A DNA stretch of 64,000 bases, taken from positions 1,472,792 to 1,536,791 of the forward strand of contig NC_082417.1 of the NCBI RefSeq assembly GCF_004011695.2. Reading direction: 5' to 3'. Under the pieces are notes generated by a model. The model was not told the DNA's origin and did no database searches. It saw only the letters and a list, made by a program, of their open reading frames with translations. The DNA is from Ascochyta rabiei (Eukaryota > Ascomycota > Dothideomycetes > Pleosporales > Didymellaceae). The translations under genes were made by a program, and so were the position numbers. Shown here piece after piece: positions 49,201 to 59,661 of this stretch; the stretch's first letter is position 1; every line of letters begins with the position of its first letter.

Positions 49201-50302
49201 GACACTGCTAACAACAAGACAGGTAATAAGGAAGACAAACTAGGAGCTTAGATAGGATATTACTAACCTAATGTTAGATAGGTAAACTAAGTAAAAGGCT
49301 AGATTCTAAGTAAGATTAAGAGGAGAATAGTTAATAGTACAAAGATTCTGTTACAATCTACAAGAATGCAAAAGTAATTGAAAAAAAACAAAGCATTTGT
49401 AGTAAAGTAAGCTAACAGCAGAAATAAAAAGTAGTAAGGAATAGTTAGAGTATTAACACCTACGTAAAAGGTAATAGAGCATAAAAGGTAATAGAGTGTT
49501 AAAGTAAAATAGGGCCTAGGGTAACATTACTGTAGAAATATTTTACTTGCTTTTTTTTACGCGTATAGAAAAAAAAAAAAATTATTTTAGTATAACTAGT
49601 TTATAAGATACTGTTGTTTAAAAAAGGGTTATGTAAGTTAGATAGGGTACCCTAAGAAAAACCCTAGAAAGAATCTACCCCCTTCTAAATAACTAAAGTA
49701 AGTAGACTAGCAAAACATTAAGAGTAGGTTATTATAATTTAAAAATTTAGATTCTCTAAGCCTTTATATCTAGAAATATGGTGTATATTATAGTTTACAG
49801 AAAAACGTAGAATTAATTTTTCTACTCCCTAGAAATCTAAACGCTTCTGTTACGTAATAATAATTAATATTTAGATTTTTTTATTATTTCTTTAACTCTA
49901 ACCCTTTATATATAGGAGGGGCGGGGCTATTCCAGGTACATATAAAACCTAGAATCTAACCTACCTTTTTAGGTTAGGGATTATAAAATTAAAAATTTTT
50001 AAAAAACATTTAAAAATTAAAATGTTATAAAATAGCTTACTAATCTATCCTAAATGGGTAGTTGCAGTGTACCTTCACTGGAGTTACAGCTTTAGGTTTG
50101 TTAGTGACAACGGCTACAGGACACTTGCGTATTTTTAGTCACAACGTACGCTAGAATACTATTTAGTTGTACGCTGGAATTCCATTTTTAAGTCTGTTTA
50201 AGCTAAGATGCAGCTAACGCTCTTGTAGCACTTAACTCTGTTATCTATACAACCCCCAGCATTATTGTCCTATTAGTTAGTAGTGTTAGGGTTGGTGCTT
50301 GT
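49201..50302. other. AT-rich gene-free stretch
   Basis: Very AT-rich with A-runs (49561-49585) and AATTAAAAATTTTTAAAAAA near 49990. It holds one palindromic-element copy (49922-49965) and, near 50140-50185, two related ACGTACGCTAGAAT / TGTACGCTGGAAT segments. No coding region is supported. Confidence 0.5.
49922..49965. repeat. Palindromic element copy 8
   Basis: GGGGCTATTCCAGG and CCTAGAATCTAACCTACC around an AT loop; the most telomere-proximal copy. Confidence 0.65.
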
Positions 50303-50325
50303 AGTTAGGGTTAGTTAGGGTTAGG
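50285..50325 (+). repeat. Interstitial telomere-like repeat at the composition boundary
   Basis: GTTAGGGTTGG followed shortly by two TTAGGGTTAG units, in the same orientation as the terminal telomere. AT-rich DNA lies to the left and GC-rich DNA begins within about 10 bases to the right (GCGCGCGGAGGACCAGGG). Confidence 0.75.
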
Positions 50326-50450
50326 CTAGCGCGCGGAGGACCAGGGCCGCGCTGCATCACCACAACAGAACAACTCTGCAAACACTAACATAAGAAGTAA
50401 ACACACTTACTACACAGCACAGAATAAAAAATTGTAGTACGCTATTTGCC

Positions 50451-52214
50451 TTAAAAAGGCTTACACAGCTTAAGCAAAGTAAGTTGGTATATTAGACAGA
50501 CAGGTGCAGGGCTTTTTGCTGTCTTCCAGGCAGGCGCAGGCTCAACGTCATTTTCGTCCCCGCCGCCTTCGCTGTCCTCCACCTCGCTGTCTTTAATCTC
50601 CTCTACCTGTGTCGCTGATATAGGCATGTTTGCCTTAATTAACAGCGTTGCCTTCTTGCTGATAGATCCGCCAGAGATGCCCTCCAAGCCCAGCCAGGCG
50701 TCTAAGGCCATGCTTGCTTTATAGGCCTCCAGATTCACCTTTATAACCAGCTCAAGCCAGATATGCCAGAAGGGGACGCGGAGATCATTCTCTACCCACA
50801 AGTTGGAGATAATGTTGTGCGGCATCAGGCAGAGCATGCCCTAGCCCAGCTGCTTAGCTGCTTCGTACCAGCGGAGCGCCTGGTGCAGCCGCCTCTTAAA
50901 CCGCTGTCGCTGCTCAGGCCCTGAAGCGGCAGTGACAGACAGCAGCAGGGCGTCTATGGCCTTAGAGCTGACCTTGCCCTTGCCGTATCAGTTATTGCCC
51001 TTGTTGTTTAGCCTCGCGGCGTCCTGCGCCCAGATCTGGTCGATCTTCTCAGTGTAGGCCTTGCCAAGGAAAGCTATGGCCTAGCGGTACTTGATGTAGA
51101 TAATGTCCAGCTCCTGCTCGTAGCGATCGCACAGGCTCCAGGCGGAGGCGAGCGCGCTCTGGAGCACCGTCAAGGCGCTGCTCTTCTGCGACAGCTGCCA
51201 GCGGCTGCGGGAGGAAGCGGGCGGGCGGGTTTCCCCAGGCTCCTGCGCAAAAGGCGATCCTTGCATACGCCAGCTTCGCAGGAAGGCAGCAGCCAAGACC
51301 TAGGAAGCAGCATTGCCAATGGAGCGGGCCTTGTTGAGCATGCCAGAAGCTGTTAGGTAAGGCGCTGTGGCGCTGCTGTACAGGTTGTCGTCGTCGTCCA
51401 CCGGCTGCTTAAGGATCCATGAAATGAACGGCTCGTCCTGGCGCGAGATGGAGGCATAGGCACCGTGTTCCCTACAAGATGCCGACTCGGGCGGCGGTAC
51501 CAATCTAAGGTCCTGCTTCTTCTGCGCTCGCATGAGCTCCAGCTTCTTAGCGCGCTCTTGCTTAGTATAGCGATTTTTGTTAGTAATAGTCGTGATCTGG
51601 GCGGGTTCCTCCTGGCTGATCTGTTCACGGACAGGCTCCTCAGGCTCAGGCTCCTCCAACCCGTCAGACTCGTTTGACCTTGACAGCTGCGGCGTCGTTA
51701 GGCTGGGAGGCTCGGTGGCTAGCCGGAGACGCTTCGACAGCAGCGCCGAACTCGACGCAGCAGCGCGCTTTGTCGACCGCGGTAGGGAGTTGCGGGGCCG
51801 CTGCGCTGAAGGGGGTTCTGTTTGAAAGCTGTCGCTCGCGCTGTCGGCAAGGTCCTGCGCTGCAGAGACCAGCCGCGCCTACGTATCAGCAGGCAACGCG
51901 CTTTCGGCGAGCGTCTCCCTCAACAGCCATATCGCCGACAGCACAGAGTGGGCAACAAAGACAGGCTTGCAGACACTCGTCTTGTCTGGAACCAGCCAGC
52001 CTGCGCTGTGCAGGCGGAGTAGAGCATCACGCTGCGAGTTTGAGACGGTTGCCCTGCTCTAGAACAGCTTTTAGTAGTCCTTGTTCGGCAGGTCGTATGC
52101 GAGCCTGTGGGCAAAGCTAGACTTGCTGGCCAAGGGGAAGCTCCGAGGCCCGCCATCGAATTGCTCGGCGGCATCTTCCAGCGCGGAGATCCACGGCAGA
52201 TTAGATGGCGACAT
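50451..52214 (-). pseudogene. Unidentified partner gene divergent from helicase D
   Basis: One minus-strand frame of 588 codons runs from an ATG at 52214 to TAA at 50451 with no frameshift. It is broken by seven nonsense codons, including TAA at codon 48, TAG at codon 112 (51881), TAG at 51302, TAG at 51083 and TGA at 50990. The N-terminal 110 residues are globular. A Pro/Ser/Glu-rich linker with basic patches follows (about 120-230), then a helical domain (about 300-490) rich in Trp and Tyr, an acidic Glu/Asp stretch and a C-terminal YQLTLLKL. That C-terminus resembles a PCNA-interacting peptide (QxxL at the right spacing, although the final aromatic residues are not intact). It shares a 200-bp promoter with the helicase. 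I know of no named domain; the conserved neighbourhood suggests a functional link, which is inference. Confidence 0.7.
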
Positions 52215-52414
52215 GTTTGTTTGTTAACGTCAAAGATAAGGGGAAAGAAGAAGCAGTTGTGTTGTGCTGAGCCCCTGGACCAGGGTAACAGCCCAAACGG
52301 AGATTGGTCTGTACATCATGAGCTGACGCAGAGGCTGGGGTGTGAAACTCAACATAACCCAGCAATAAGAACAGCGACTGCAGCGTTGGATCAAGCAAGA
52401 ACCAAGCCACCAAC
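52215..52414. promoter_or_regulatory. Bidirectional promoter between partner gene and helicase D
   Basis: These 200 bp separate the two divergent start codons. A perfect 13-bp palindrome CCCTGGACCAGGG lies at 52273-52285, and an inverted CCAAT box (ATTGG) near 52302. A purine run (GGGGAAAGAAGAAG) lies near the minus-strand gene. No TATA box is evident. Confidence 0.6.
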
Positions 52415-55400
52415 ATGTCGGCAGAAGAAGTCAAGAATCCGTGTTTTAAGCACTTGGCTGAGTACCAGGTCGCGGTGTGCAGAGCGTGCCGATACGCCGT
52501 ATAGCCAGATTAGATCAAGAGCCACTTACATAAACAGCACAAGAAGTCACTTAAAAACGCTAAAGCAGTTAGAGAAGCTGTACGTTAGTGGGCAGACTTG
52601 CTACAGTACCCCACGGAGTTGGAGATACCCAGCAACGGCGTGCAGGCGATCCCCCAGCTGCCCGTATTCGACGACGGGCTGCTGTGTCAACTCGAACCAG
52701 AGACATGCCAACTAGTGTTCTGCAGCCTAAAGACGCTAAAAGAACATTAGCGTACGACATATAGGTGGTCAGCTAGAAAGAAATATAGACGCCCTAGCCG
52801 AACCTGGGCAAAGGCGTTACAGGCCTAGCTTAAAGATAGCTGCAAGCGCGTACACTGCCAGCGACTTTTCAGCAGCTAGCACAGATTACAGTACTTTGAG
52901 GTTCGTCATAACCCAGACAGCGGTCCGCAGCCCGTCCCCGTTGAGGGCGAGGCGGCGTGGGCGCAGGTAGGCGAGGAGATGGCCAAGACGTGGGCTAATG
53001 TTAAGAACCGGACAAAGACAACGATCGAAGACGGGGAGAAGGACGAGGCGGCCCTATAGCTGGAGCGGACTGGGTAGCTGCCGTACTTGAACAAACTGGA
53101 TTGTCCGGAATTGCTGGCAAGCGTTGAGGAGCCTAATATAGACCCAGAGAAAGATAAAGAGCCTGTCAAGGCTGCGATTTAGAGCGCGATAGATGGACTG
53201 GCCTGCGTAAGCCAGACATCTGTTATTAAGCGGACAGGCATATTCGTGCGCATAGAGGCCATTTGTACAGAGAAGCATCAGACTAGGTACACGCCGCTAC
53301 AGGCGTATATAGACAAGAAGTTGATTAAAGAGCAGTCACGTCTATAGAAGCAGATACTGATGTTTTTTACACAGACGCAGAGGGAGCACCGTTGGAACAG
53401 CCCCAAGTACCGCTTCACACAGCAGCAGCGCGAGGCGTGGGAGGCATTGATCGAGCAGGCAGAGAGAGACGTAGGCGGGGCAGAGATGGAGATAGCAGAC
53501 AAGGATCAAGCCGAAGACGGCGAGGAAGAGGAAGACGAGATGATGATCGATGAGCTCAACAACGACGACGAGCAGGACCCGTCCGAACGCGACCATAAGC
53601 CCGAGCACGCGAAGCTGAGACCCGTCAAAAAAGCGTGCTTGGACTTTTGCATCGCGCTGCTCCAACAGACCATCTGCCGCAAGGAATACAACTGCGCGTT
53701 AGTGTGTGCGTTAGCTGTACTCGGCGTTAAAGAGGACGGCTGGAAGGGCCCTGAGCTGTACCTGCCAATCTTGTCGTCTGTAATCAAAATCACCCGTTTC
53801 ATGGTCGTGCAGCACGCGCTGGAGCTGTCTAAGCCGTTTAAAGAGCAGGCATTTAACGACAACAGCGCGTACAGGGGGAGCAATAGCGGCAGCAGTTTCC
53901 CTAGTCAGCGTTAACCAAAAGGCTGCTTAGAGTTTGTGCAGCAGATGATGGACAGGTTTATAGTGCGAGGTAGCTACAGCCTAATGTAGTAGATGCTCGA
54001 CTTACGCACGTACGGGCTGAAGGTGCACTACAACACCACGTCGCGCGGCCACGTTAAGTGGATAGGGAAGGATAAGCTGCTGTACAAGAACTTGTACTTT
54101 ACTATAGCCTAGTTCCGCGGCATAGTGCACGGTATGCAGGCTGAGACCAAGCGAATACTGGTAGAGGAGCTGCTGTTTTGCAACAGGCAGACAGCCGATC
54201 AAGTCCCCCAGATTCCGTGGGAGCAGCTGCGCGACAACCCGACTGACGAGCGGCCAGGGTGGAACTTTTTGAAGGACCACTGCACGCGCATGCCCGTAGA
54301 TGGGGAGAAGTGGCTGTTTAAGCTTGTAGGGCAGGACGCCAGCGTTAGGGAAAGATTTATCAAGCCAGGAACCCGCTCAGGCATTGACTAGAAAGAGGTG
54401 GAGCGGTACATAGATTAAGTGATTGCGTTTCAAGAGAAGCTGGCCGCGTTGGTGCACATGGCAGAAGGGCAACCCGCAAGGTAGCCAGAGTTGGGCAGCG
54501 TTCAACACAGCAACACCATTAAGGGGGGCTACTGAAACATTTTTATTAAGGACGGTATAGTTGCGTTTGTTACGCAGTACTACAAGGGGTATGCCGTAAG
54601 CGGTGATGTTAAGATTATTCACCAGTACTTGCCGCGCAAGGTAGGCGAGCTGGTGGTGTATTACATGTGGTTGGTGTTGCTGTTCTAGCAGCAGTTGGAA
54701 GCAATGGTGTAGGAGAAAGAGGCAATATCATCGCACATGTGGCCAGCAGACCCCAGCAGACGGAAGTGGACAAGCGACCAATTTCGTAAAATACTGAAGC
54801 GTGAAAGCAGAGTAGGTTTAAAGCAAGAGTTAACAATTGCAGCATACTGTAAGATTGCCATCAGCATTAGCTAGAGGTTTTTGCGGCCATTGTCGGCATT
54901 TCGAGCAGAGGAGGGAGAGGAGAACAAGGAGTGGAATGAGGAGAATATGCTCGCCAACATTCAGGACAAGCAGGCCGGCTACAGCGCGTACGTAGCCGGC
55001 ATAGTATACGCGCGCGGGATCATAGAGATAGCAGGCGTTACAGCAGACAGGCAGCAGCTGTTCCGCAACTCGAGCACTAATTAGCACCGGTTTTTGGGTT
55101 TCCAGTCCGCCGTAGACGCAGTGGCAGACGTTAAGAAGCGGAAGAAGGCGCCGTTCGAGAGCGAGGCCGACGAGGCGAGGATAGAGCGGCTGGAGCGGCT
55201 AAGGAAGATGGACCTGGCAGCGCAACTTAAGCAAATGAAAGGCAAGAAAGCAAAATTCAGAGGCGTGCAGAAGGAGGCCATCAAGGCAATCATTGCCGGC
55301 AAGAGCCCTGTTGTGGCCGTGATGCCGACTGGCGCAGGCAAGAGCATGTTGTTCATGTTGCTAGCGTGGGCAGAGCAAGGCGGAACGACAGTCGTTGTTG

Positions 55401-57127
55401 TGCTGTTGGTTTCGCTGCGTAGTGACATGATGCGGCGATGCAAGGAGCTGGGGATATCGTGTGCCAAGTGGCAGAGTCGCTGCCCGCCTGACGCAGCAGC
55501 CATCGTGTTCGTAACGCCCGAGTCAGCAGTAGGAGAAGCGTTCGCGACGTTTTTGAACCGGCTGCAAGCGACGCGGCAGCTGGACCGCATTGTGATTAAC
55601 GAGTGTTACATTGTGTTAAACCGTTGCTACACGTTCCGCAAGCAGATACAACAGCTCAGCAGGCTGGCAGCAGCCAAGACACAGATAGTGCTGTTAACAG
55701 CAACATTACTGCTGACTGAAGAGGACGAGCTGTATCGACGAATGCATTACAAGCAAGGGCAGGTTAAGATATTCAGACAACTAACCACAAGGACGAACGT
55801 GGCGTATCAGACTATTAAGATCAGCCAGTCCGCGAAGAAGAAGGACGTCAAGTCGATGGTCGTTAAGACGGTGCAGCAGAAGATGCGGAAGTACAAGACA
55901 GGCAAGCTTATTGTGTATAGCAATTTGAAACTAAAGGTAAAGGCGTTAGCAGAGCAGTTAGATTGTCACGCGTATCACGCGGATGCCGTAGGCAAGGCAA
56001 GTATGCTGGCGGACTTCATAGCAGGCAAGCAGCGCGCAATTGTAGCAACAAGCGCGTTAGGTATAGGCGTGGACATACCAGATGTACAGTGCATTATTTA
56101 CATTAATTGGCCGTTCACTATATTAGATTACGCGCAAGAGAGCAGCAGGGCAGGCCAGGACGGGCTGCGAAGCGAGGCCGTTTTAATTGTTCAGGATGGG
56201 AAACAACGCACTAACGACAACAGGACAGAAGCTAAGCAGCAGTTAGTGAGGGAGTATGTGGAAGGTGGCGAGAGCAGGGCAGCCGGCTGTTAGAGGGAGG
56301 TGTTGGACGGGTATTTGGATGGGAGGAAGGATCGAGCAGGGTGTAGAGAGGAGGACAACAAGGAGATGTGCGACGTGTGCCGAGGGATAGACGGGCAGTT
56401 AGAAGAGATAGTAGAGGAAGAAACAGAAGAAGAGAGCGGGACAGAGAACAACGATAGAGAAGAGATAGACGTTGTTAAAGCTGAACAAGAAGAGATGCAG
56501 CAGGTATATCAACAGCAGGAGCAGGCGCGTCAGGGGCTGTGGCAGACGTTGACAGAGCATTAACAGCAAGAGTTTGCCGATATAGAGTGGGTGCGCAGGC
56601 AGTTAGCGTGGTAGGCGAATCGATGCGGGATATGCGAAGGAGCAGGCAACGCGCAGAGCAGACACGACATACAGCAGTGTTAGAGGGCAGAAAGCAAAAA
56701 AGCAAAAGAGATGGTACAGAGGATAGATGATCAAGTTCGGTTTAACATGTTTTCAGGCTGTTTCCCGTGCGGTGGCGTGCCGCAGGAGATTTGCAATAGC
56801 TAGGAACCGAACAGGGAGGGGCGATATCAACAAGTAGAGGACAGAACTTGTCAGTACACCAGGGTATTAAGCGCAGGATTAATAGGCATAGTATTCAGTT
56901 ACACAGAGGCAAACGCCCAATAGCAGGCCTAATTAGCGGAGCTTGGGGTGGACGATGCAGGACCGGGTAGGATGTTAATCGAATATTTAGGGAAGAAGCA
57001 GCCGTTAGACAACGTGGAGAGCAACAATTTAGTTAAGGAATTTTGTTAGATTACGCGGTTGTTAGCTGAGTAGACGCAGTAGATGCAGTAGTAGCAAATG
57101 AAAGAATTTTCCGTTCACGATTCATAG
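52415..57127 (+). pseudogene. Telomere-linked RecQ-like helicase, copy D
   Basis: A single frame of about 1,571 codons has no frameshift but at least 34 internal nonsense codons: 29 TAG, 4 TAA, 1 TGA. Residues 20-60 form an OrsD-like C2H2 finger (CRAC, then HLHKQH) and a second follows near residue 105. A long helical middle region contains an acidic stretch (about 53500-53590), then the QHSNT...YYKGY...YLPRKVGELVVYY block at about 54500-54670. The RecQ-like core is open at 55085-56290 with GAGKS (55331-55345), ATSALGIGVDIPDV (about 56047) and motif VI QESSRAGQDG. Walker B is NECY (55598-55609) where DECH is expected; both substitutions, and G-to-S and R-to-Q in motif VI, are C:G-to-T:A. After the core come EVLDGYLDG...CDVC, RCGIC, and a CFPCG...PQEIC module near 56750-56795. 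The protein would be a nuclear DNA helicase; this allele is dead. Confidence 0.85.
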
Positions 57128-57189
57128 AAGCGGTGCAGCCAAGTTAGGTTCAGGGCGGGACGGAAGTCAGGGTAGTGGAGTTGCGGTCA

Positions 57190-57240
57190 GGCCTAGACGC
57201 AAGTCAGGATAGGGTTAGGGTTTGCCGCATTTAGGTTAAG
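57190..57240 (+). repeat. Interstitial telomere-like repeat after helicase D
   Basis: ATAGGGTTAGGGTTT followed by GCCGCATTTAGG. It lies about 80 bp past the helicase and has the same orientation as the terminal telomere. A related version recurs near 59133-59162 (AGGGTTAGGGTTAGCCGCAT). Confidence 0.7.
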
Positions 57241-57910
57241 CAGACAACAGCATGTAGAAGGACACAGAAGCCAACAAGAAGACCTACAACCCAAGTGGTT
57301 CCCTAAGTAGTTCCCCCAAGTAGTGCGTCAACCCAAGTAGTTGCCCCACCTAAGTAACATGTCCAACCTGAGTGGATCCCCCAACTCAAGTAGAGCCCCC
57401 AACCCATGCGGATCCCCCAACCCAAGTAGAGCCCCCAACCCATGCGGATCCCCCAACCCAAGTAGAGCCCCCAACCCAAGTAGAGCCCCCGACCTAAGTA
57501 GAGCCCCAGACCCAAGTAGAGCCCCCTAACCCATGCAAATCCCAAACCTGCGTAGTTAGCACCAACCCACATAGTCAGCATTAACCCGCGTAGTAAGCAT
57601 TAACCCGCGCAGTAAGCATTAATCTACATAATCATATAGTCAGCATCAAGCTGCGTAGTCAGTACAAACCCGCGTGGTTCCCTGAGTAGTTCCACAAGTA
57701 GTGCGTCAACCCAAGTGGTTGCCCCACCCGAGTGGCACGTCCAACCCAAGTAGGTCCCCCAATACAAGTGGTTCCCAAGTAGTTCCCTACGTGGTTCCCT
57801 AAGTAGCGCGCCAAGTAGTGCGCCACCCTAAGTGGTCCGAAAGTAGTCCCCCTAAGTGGCCCAAAAGTGGTCCCTGCAAGCCAAGGGAGTCCACATCAGT
57901 GCCCCCAAGT
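57241..57910. repeat. Subtelomeric tandem repeats (AACCCAAGTAGAGCCCCC type)
   Basis: Short units of about 17-19 bp alternate between AACCCAAGTAGAGCCCCC and AACCCATGCGGATCCCCC (57370-57540), followed by looser AACCCGCGTAGTAAGCATT units and CCCAAGTAGT / CCCTAAGTGG variants. The open frames across this region merely follow the repeat period and are not genes. Confidence 0.8.
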
Positions 57911-59661
57911 AGTAAGAGCCGATCATTTAAGAAGAGCCCCCGATCCAGGAAGAGCCCGCAAACCAGGAAGAGCACCTAAAAGCAAATAAGTCCCTAACCT
58001 AAAGCAGCTGTTTGTATTGAAAAGAAAGCGCAGGATTAAGACAACAAAAATTAGGGAAAAGTAAGATGTAGAGAGGAGGAGGCATTTAAAAAGGTGTTTT
58101 GGGCGTTTAGAGAGTATGGTCACAAGATAGAACAGTAGTTAGGGGAAGTTTGGCAAACCCGATTGTGGTGCCGCAGCTAGAAAGGCATTCCTAATCCTGT
58201 AGATGTTGTAGTGCGTAAGAGAAGGGTAGGCGGTGGGCCCGTCAGGTGTCACAAAGCAGTCGGGCGGGGCGGTAGAGGGTGAAGGAGAAAGAGGGGAGGT
58301 GGGTGGAGCCGTGATAAGGTATCACGAGCAAAGGATGAGGGAGAGAAGAGGGTAGAAGAAGGGGTGGGCGGTGGGCCCGTGGGTGTTTTAAGAGAGGGTC
58401 GCCGAGAAGAAGGGAGAAGAGGGTGGGCAGTGGGCCCGTAAGGTGTCACAAAGAAGCCGAGCGCAGCGGTGAAGTAGAAGGGGGGGGCAGAAGGCCCGTA
58501 GGGAGGCACAAGAAGCGCAGTAGTTAAGAAAAGAGAAGAGGTAGGCGACAAAGCCGTAATGAGGTATCATTAAGAGGTCAACATAGCAAAGCAGTAGAGA
58601 GGTAAGCTGTGATAATGTATTACAAGGACGCCGAGCGAAGTAGTTAACAATAGCACAGAGCAAGAAGAGGCCGACAGTAAGGCGTACAACCCATAGAGGT
58701 GCCCCCAAGCCCATAGAGAGGTCCGTAACCCGTGAAGAGGCCCCCGTAACCGGTGCGTTAGTGACGCGTAACAGGGGTGTAGCAGATACCCGTCCAAGAG
58801 TGCAGCAAGTGTCAACAGAAGCGTGGTCAAGACTATTAGAGAAAGGCGAAAGGGTAGAGAGGGAGGGAAGGCGGGCAGTTAAGGAGCATAACCTGTGACC
58901 AGTAAGAGACAACAGCAAAACAGCCCGTAAAAGGCCCCGTAACCCGCAAGAAGATTAACAGAGCAAGCAGATCAGTTGTTAAAAGCAGAAGAGCACAGCA
59001 TTAAACTATAGAAATGATTAAGACAGCGTTTAGGGGAGAAGAACTGAAGGGGGGCCTGTAAGGCGTCACAAGAGAGTAAGCGTAACAAAGACGTCAGATA
59101 AGTGAAGTTAGGTTCAGGACCAGACACAGGTCGAGGTTAGGGTTAGGGTTAGCCGCATTTGCAGGCCGGCAACTAGTAGGGGGTATGACGGAAACCCGCC
59201 CAAGAGTGCACAGGGCATATTGAGCGTTAGAGAGACGCGCCTGCAAACCAAAAAGGCCGTAACACGTAAGAGAGGGGTAGGTGGTGGGCCCGTCAGGTGT
59301 CATAAGAGAGCAGCAAGGAGGGAAGGGAAAGTTAAAGATAGGAAAAAGTGTCAAGTTGAAAGTAAAAGAAGGAGAAAGGAGATAGGAGTTGAGGAGAAGA
59401 GGGTGGTCGAGGAGAAGAGGGTGAGGGGAGTAGAGGGGTGGGCGGGGGGGGGGCCCGTGGATATGCTCCCGGAGCGGAGCGGTTGAGAGTGAAGGAGGGA
59501 AGGTGGTTGAGACCGCGGAGCGGAACAGAAGAGAGTGAAGGAGGGAAGGTAGTTAAGACCGCAGAGCGGAATAGAAGAGAGAGAAAAAAGACAGTAGCGT
59601 AGTAATAGTAGTAAAGAAGAAGAAAAGAAAGAAGAAAAAAAGCATAGTAGTAGTTAAGCAC
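57911..59661. repeat. Purine-rich subtelomeric repeats with GGGCCCGT motifs
   Basis: Recurring GGGCCCGTCAGGTGTCA or close variants occur near 58233, 58433 and 59286, with shorter forms near 58375, 58490 and 59450. They are mixed with GAGAAGAGGGT runs and a near-duplicate of the GTTAGGTTCAGG segment seen at 57145. C content on the plus strand falls steadily toward 59661. No convincing gene: long minus-strand frames are Pro/Leu/Ser shadows of GA repeats. Confidence 0.7.
59130..59165 (+). repeat. Interstitial telomere-like repeat
   Basis: GAGGTTAGGGTTAGGGTTAG then CCGCATTTGCAGG, with the same orientation as the chromosome end and the same flank as the copy at about 57210. Confidence 0.75.

Noticed and set aside
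48853..49243. Thr/Leu-rich frame overlapping the Asn-rich one in P5
   Set aside because: It is the second frame of the same AAC-rich repeat; the Asn-rich frame extends upstream to an ATG, this one does not.
51465..52715. Plus-strand open frames of 70-202 codons across the minus-strand partner gene and promoter
   Set aside because: They are antisense shadows in GC-rich DNA; the minus frame is continuous for 588 codons and the helicase frame for 1,571.
53506..55590. Minus-strand open frames (125, 169 codons) within helicase D
   Set aside because: They are antisense to conserved helicase sequence and carry no domain.
52415..57127. TAG might be a sense codon (Gln) in this organism, since most internal stops are TAG
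   Set aside because: The open frame of helicase A uses neither TAG nor TAA in 1,893 codons, TAA and TGA also occur as internal stops in copy D, and repeat copies show C-to-T change directly. RIP explains all of it.
57303..59661. Several open frames of 60-176 codons near the chromosome end
   Set aside because: They follow the period of GC-rich or GA-rich tandem repeats, have extreme composition and overlap on both strands.
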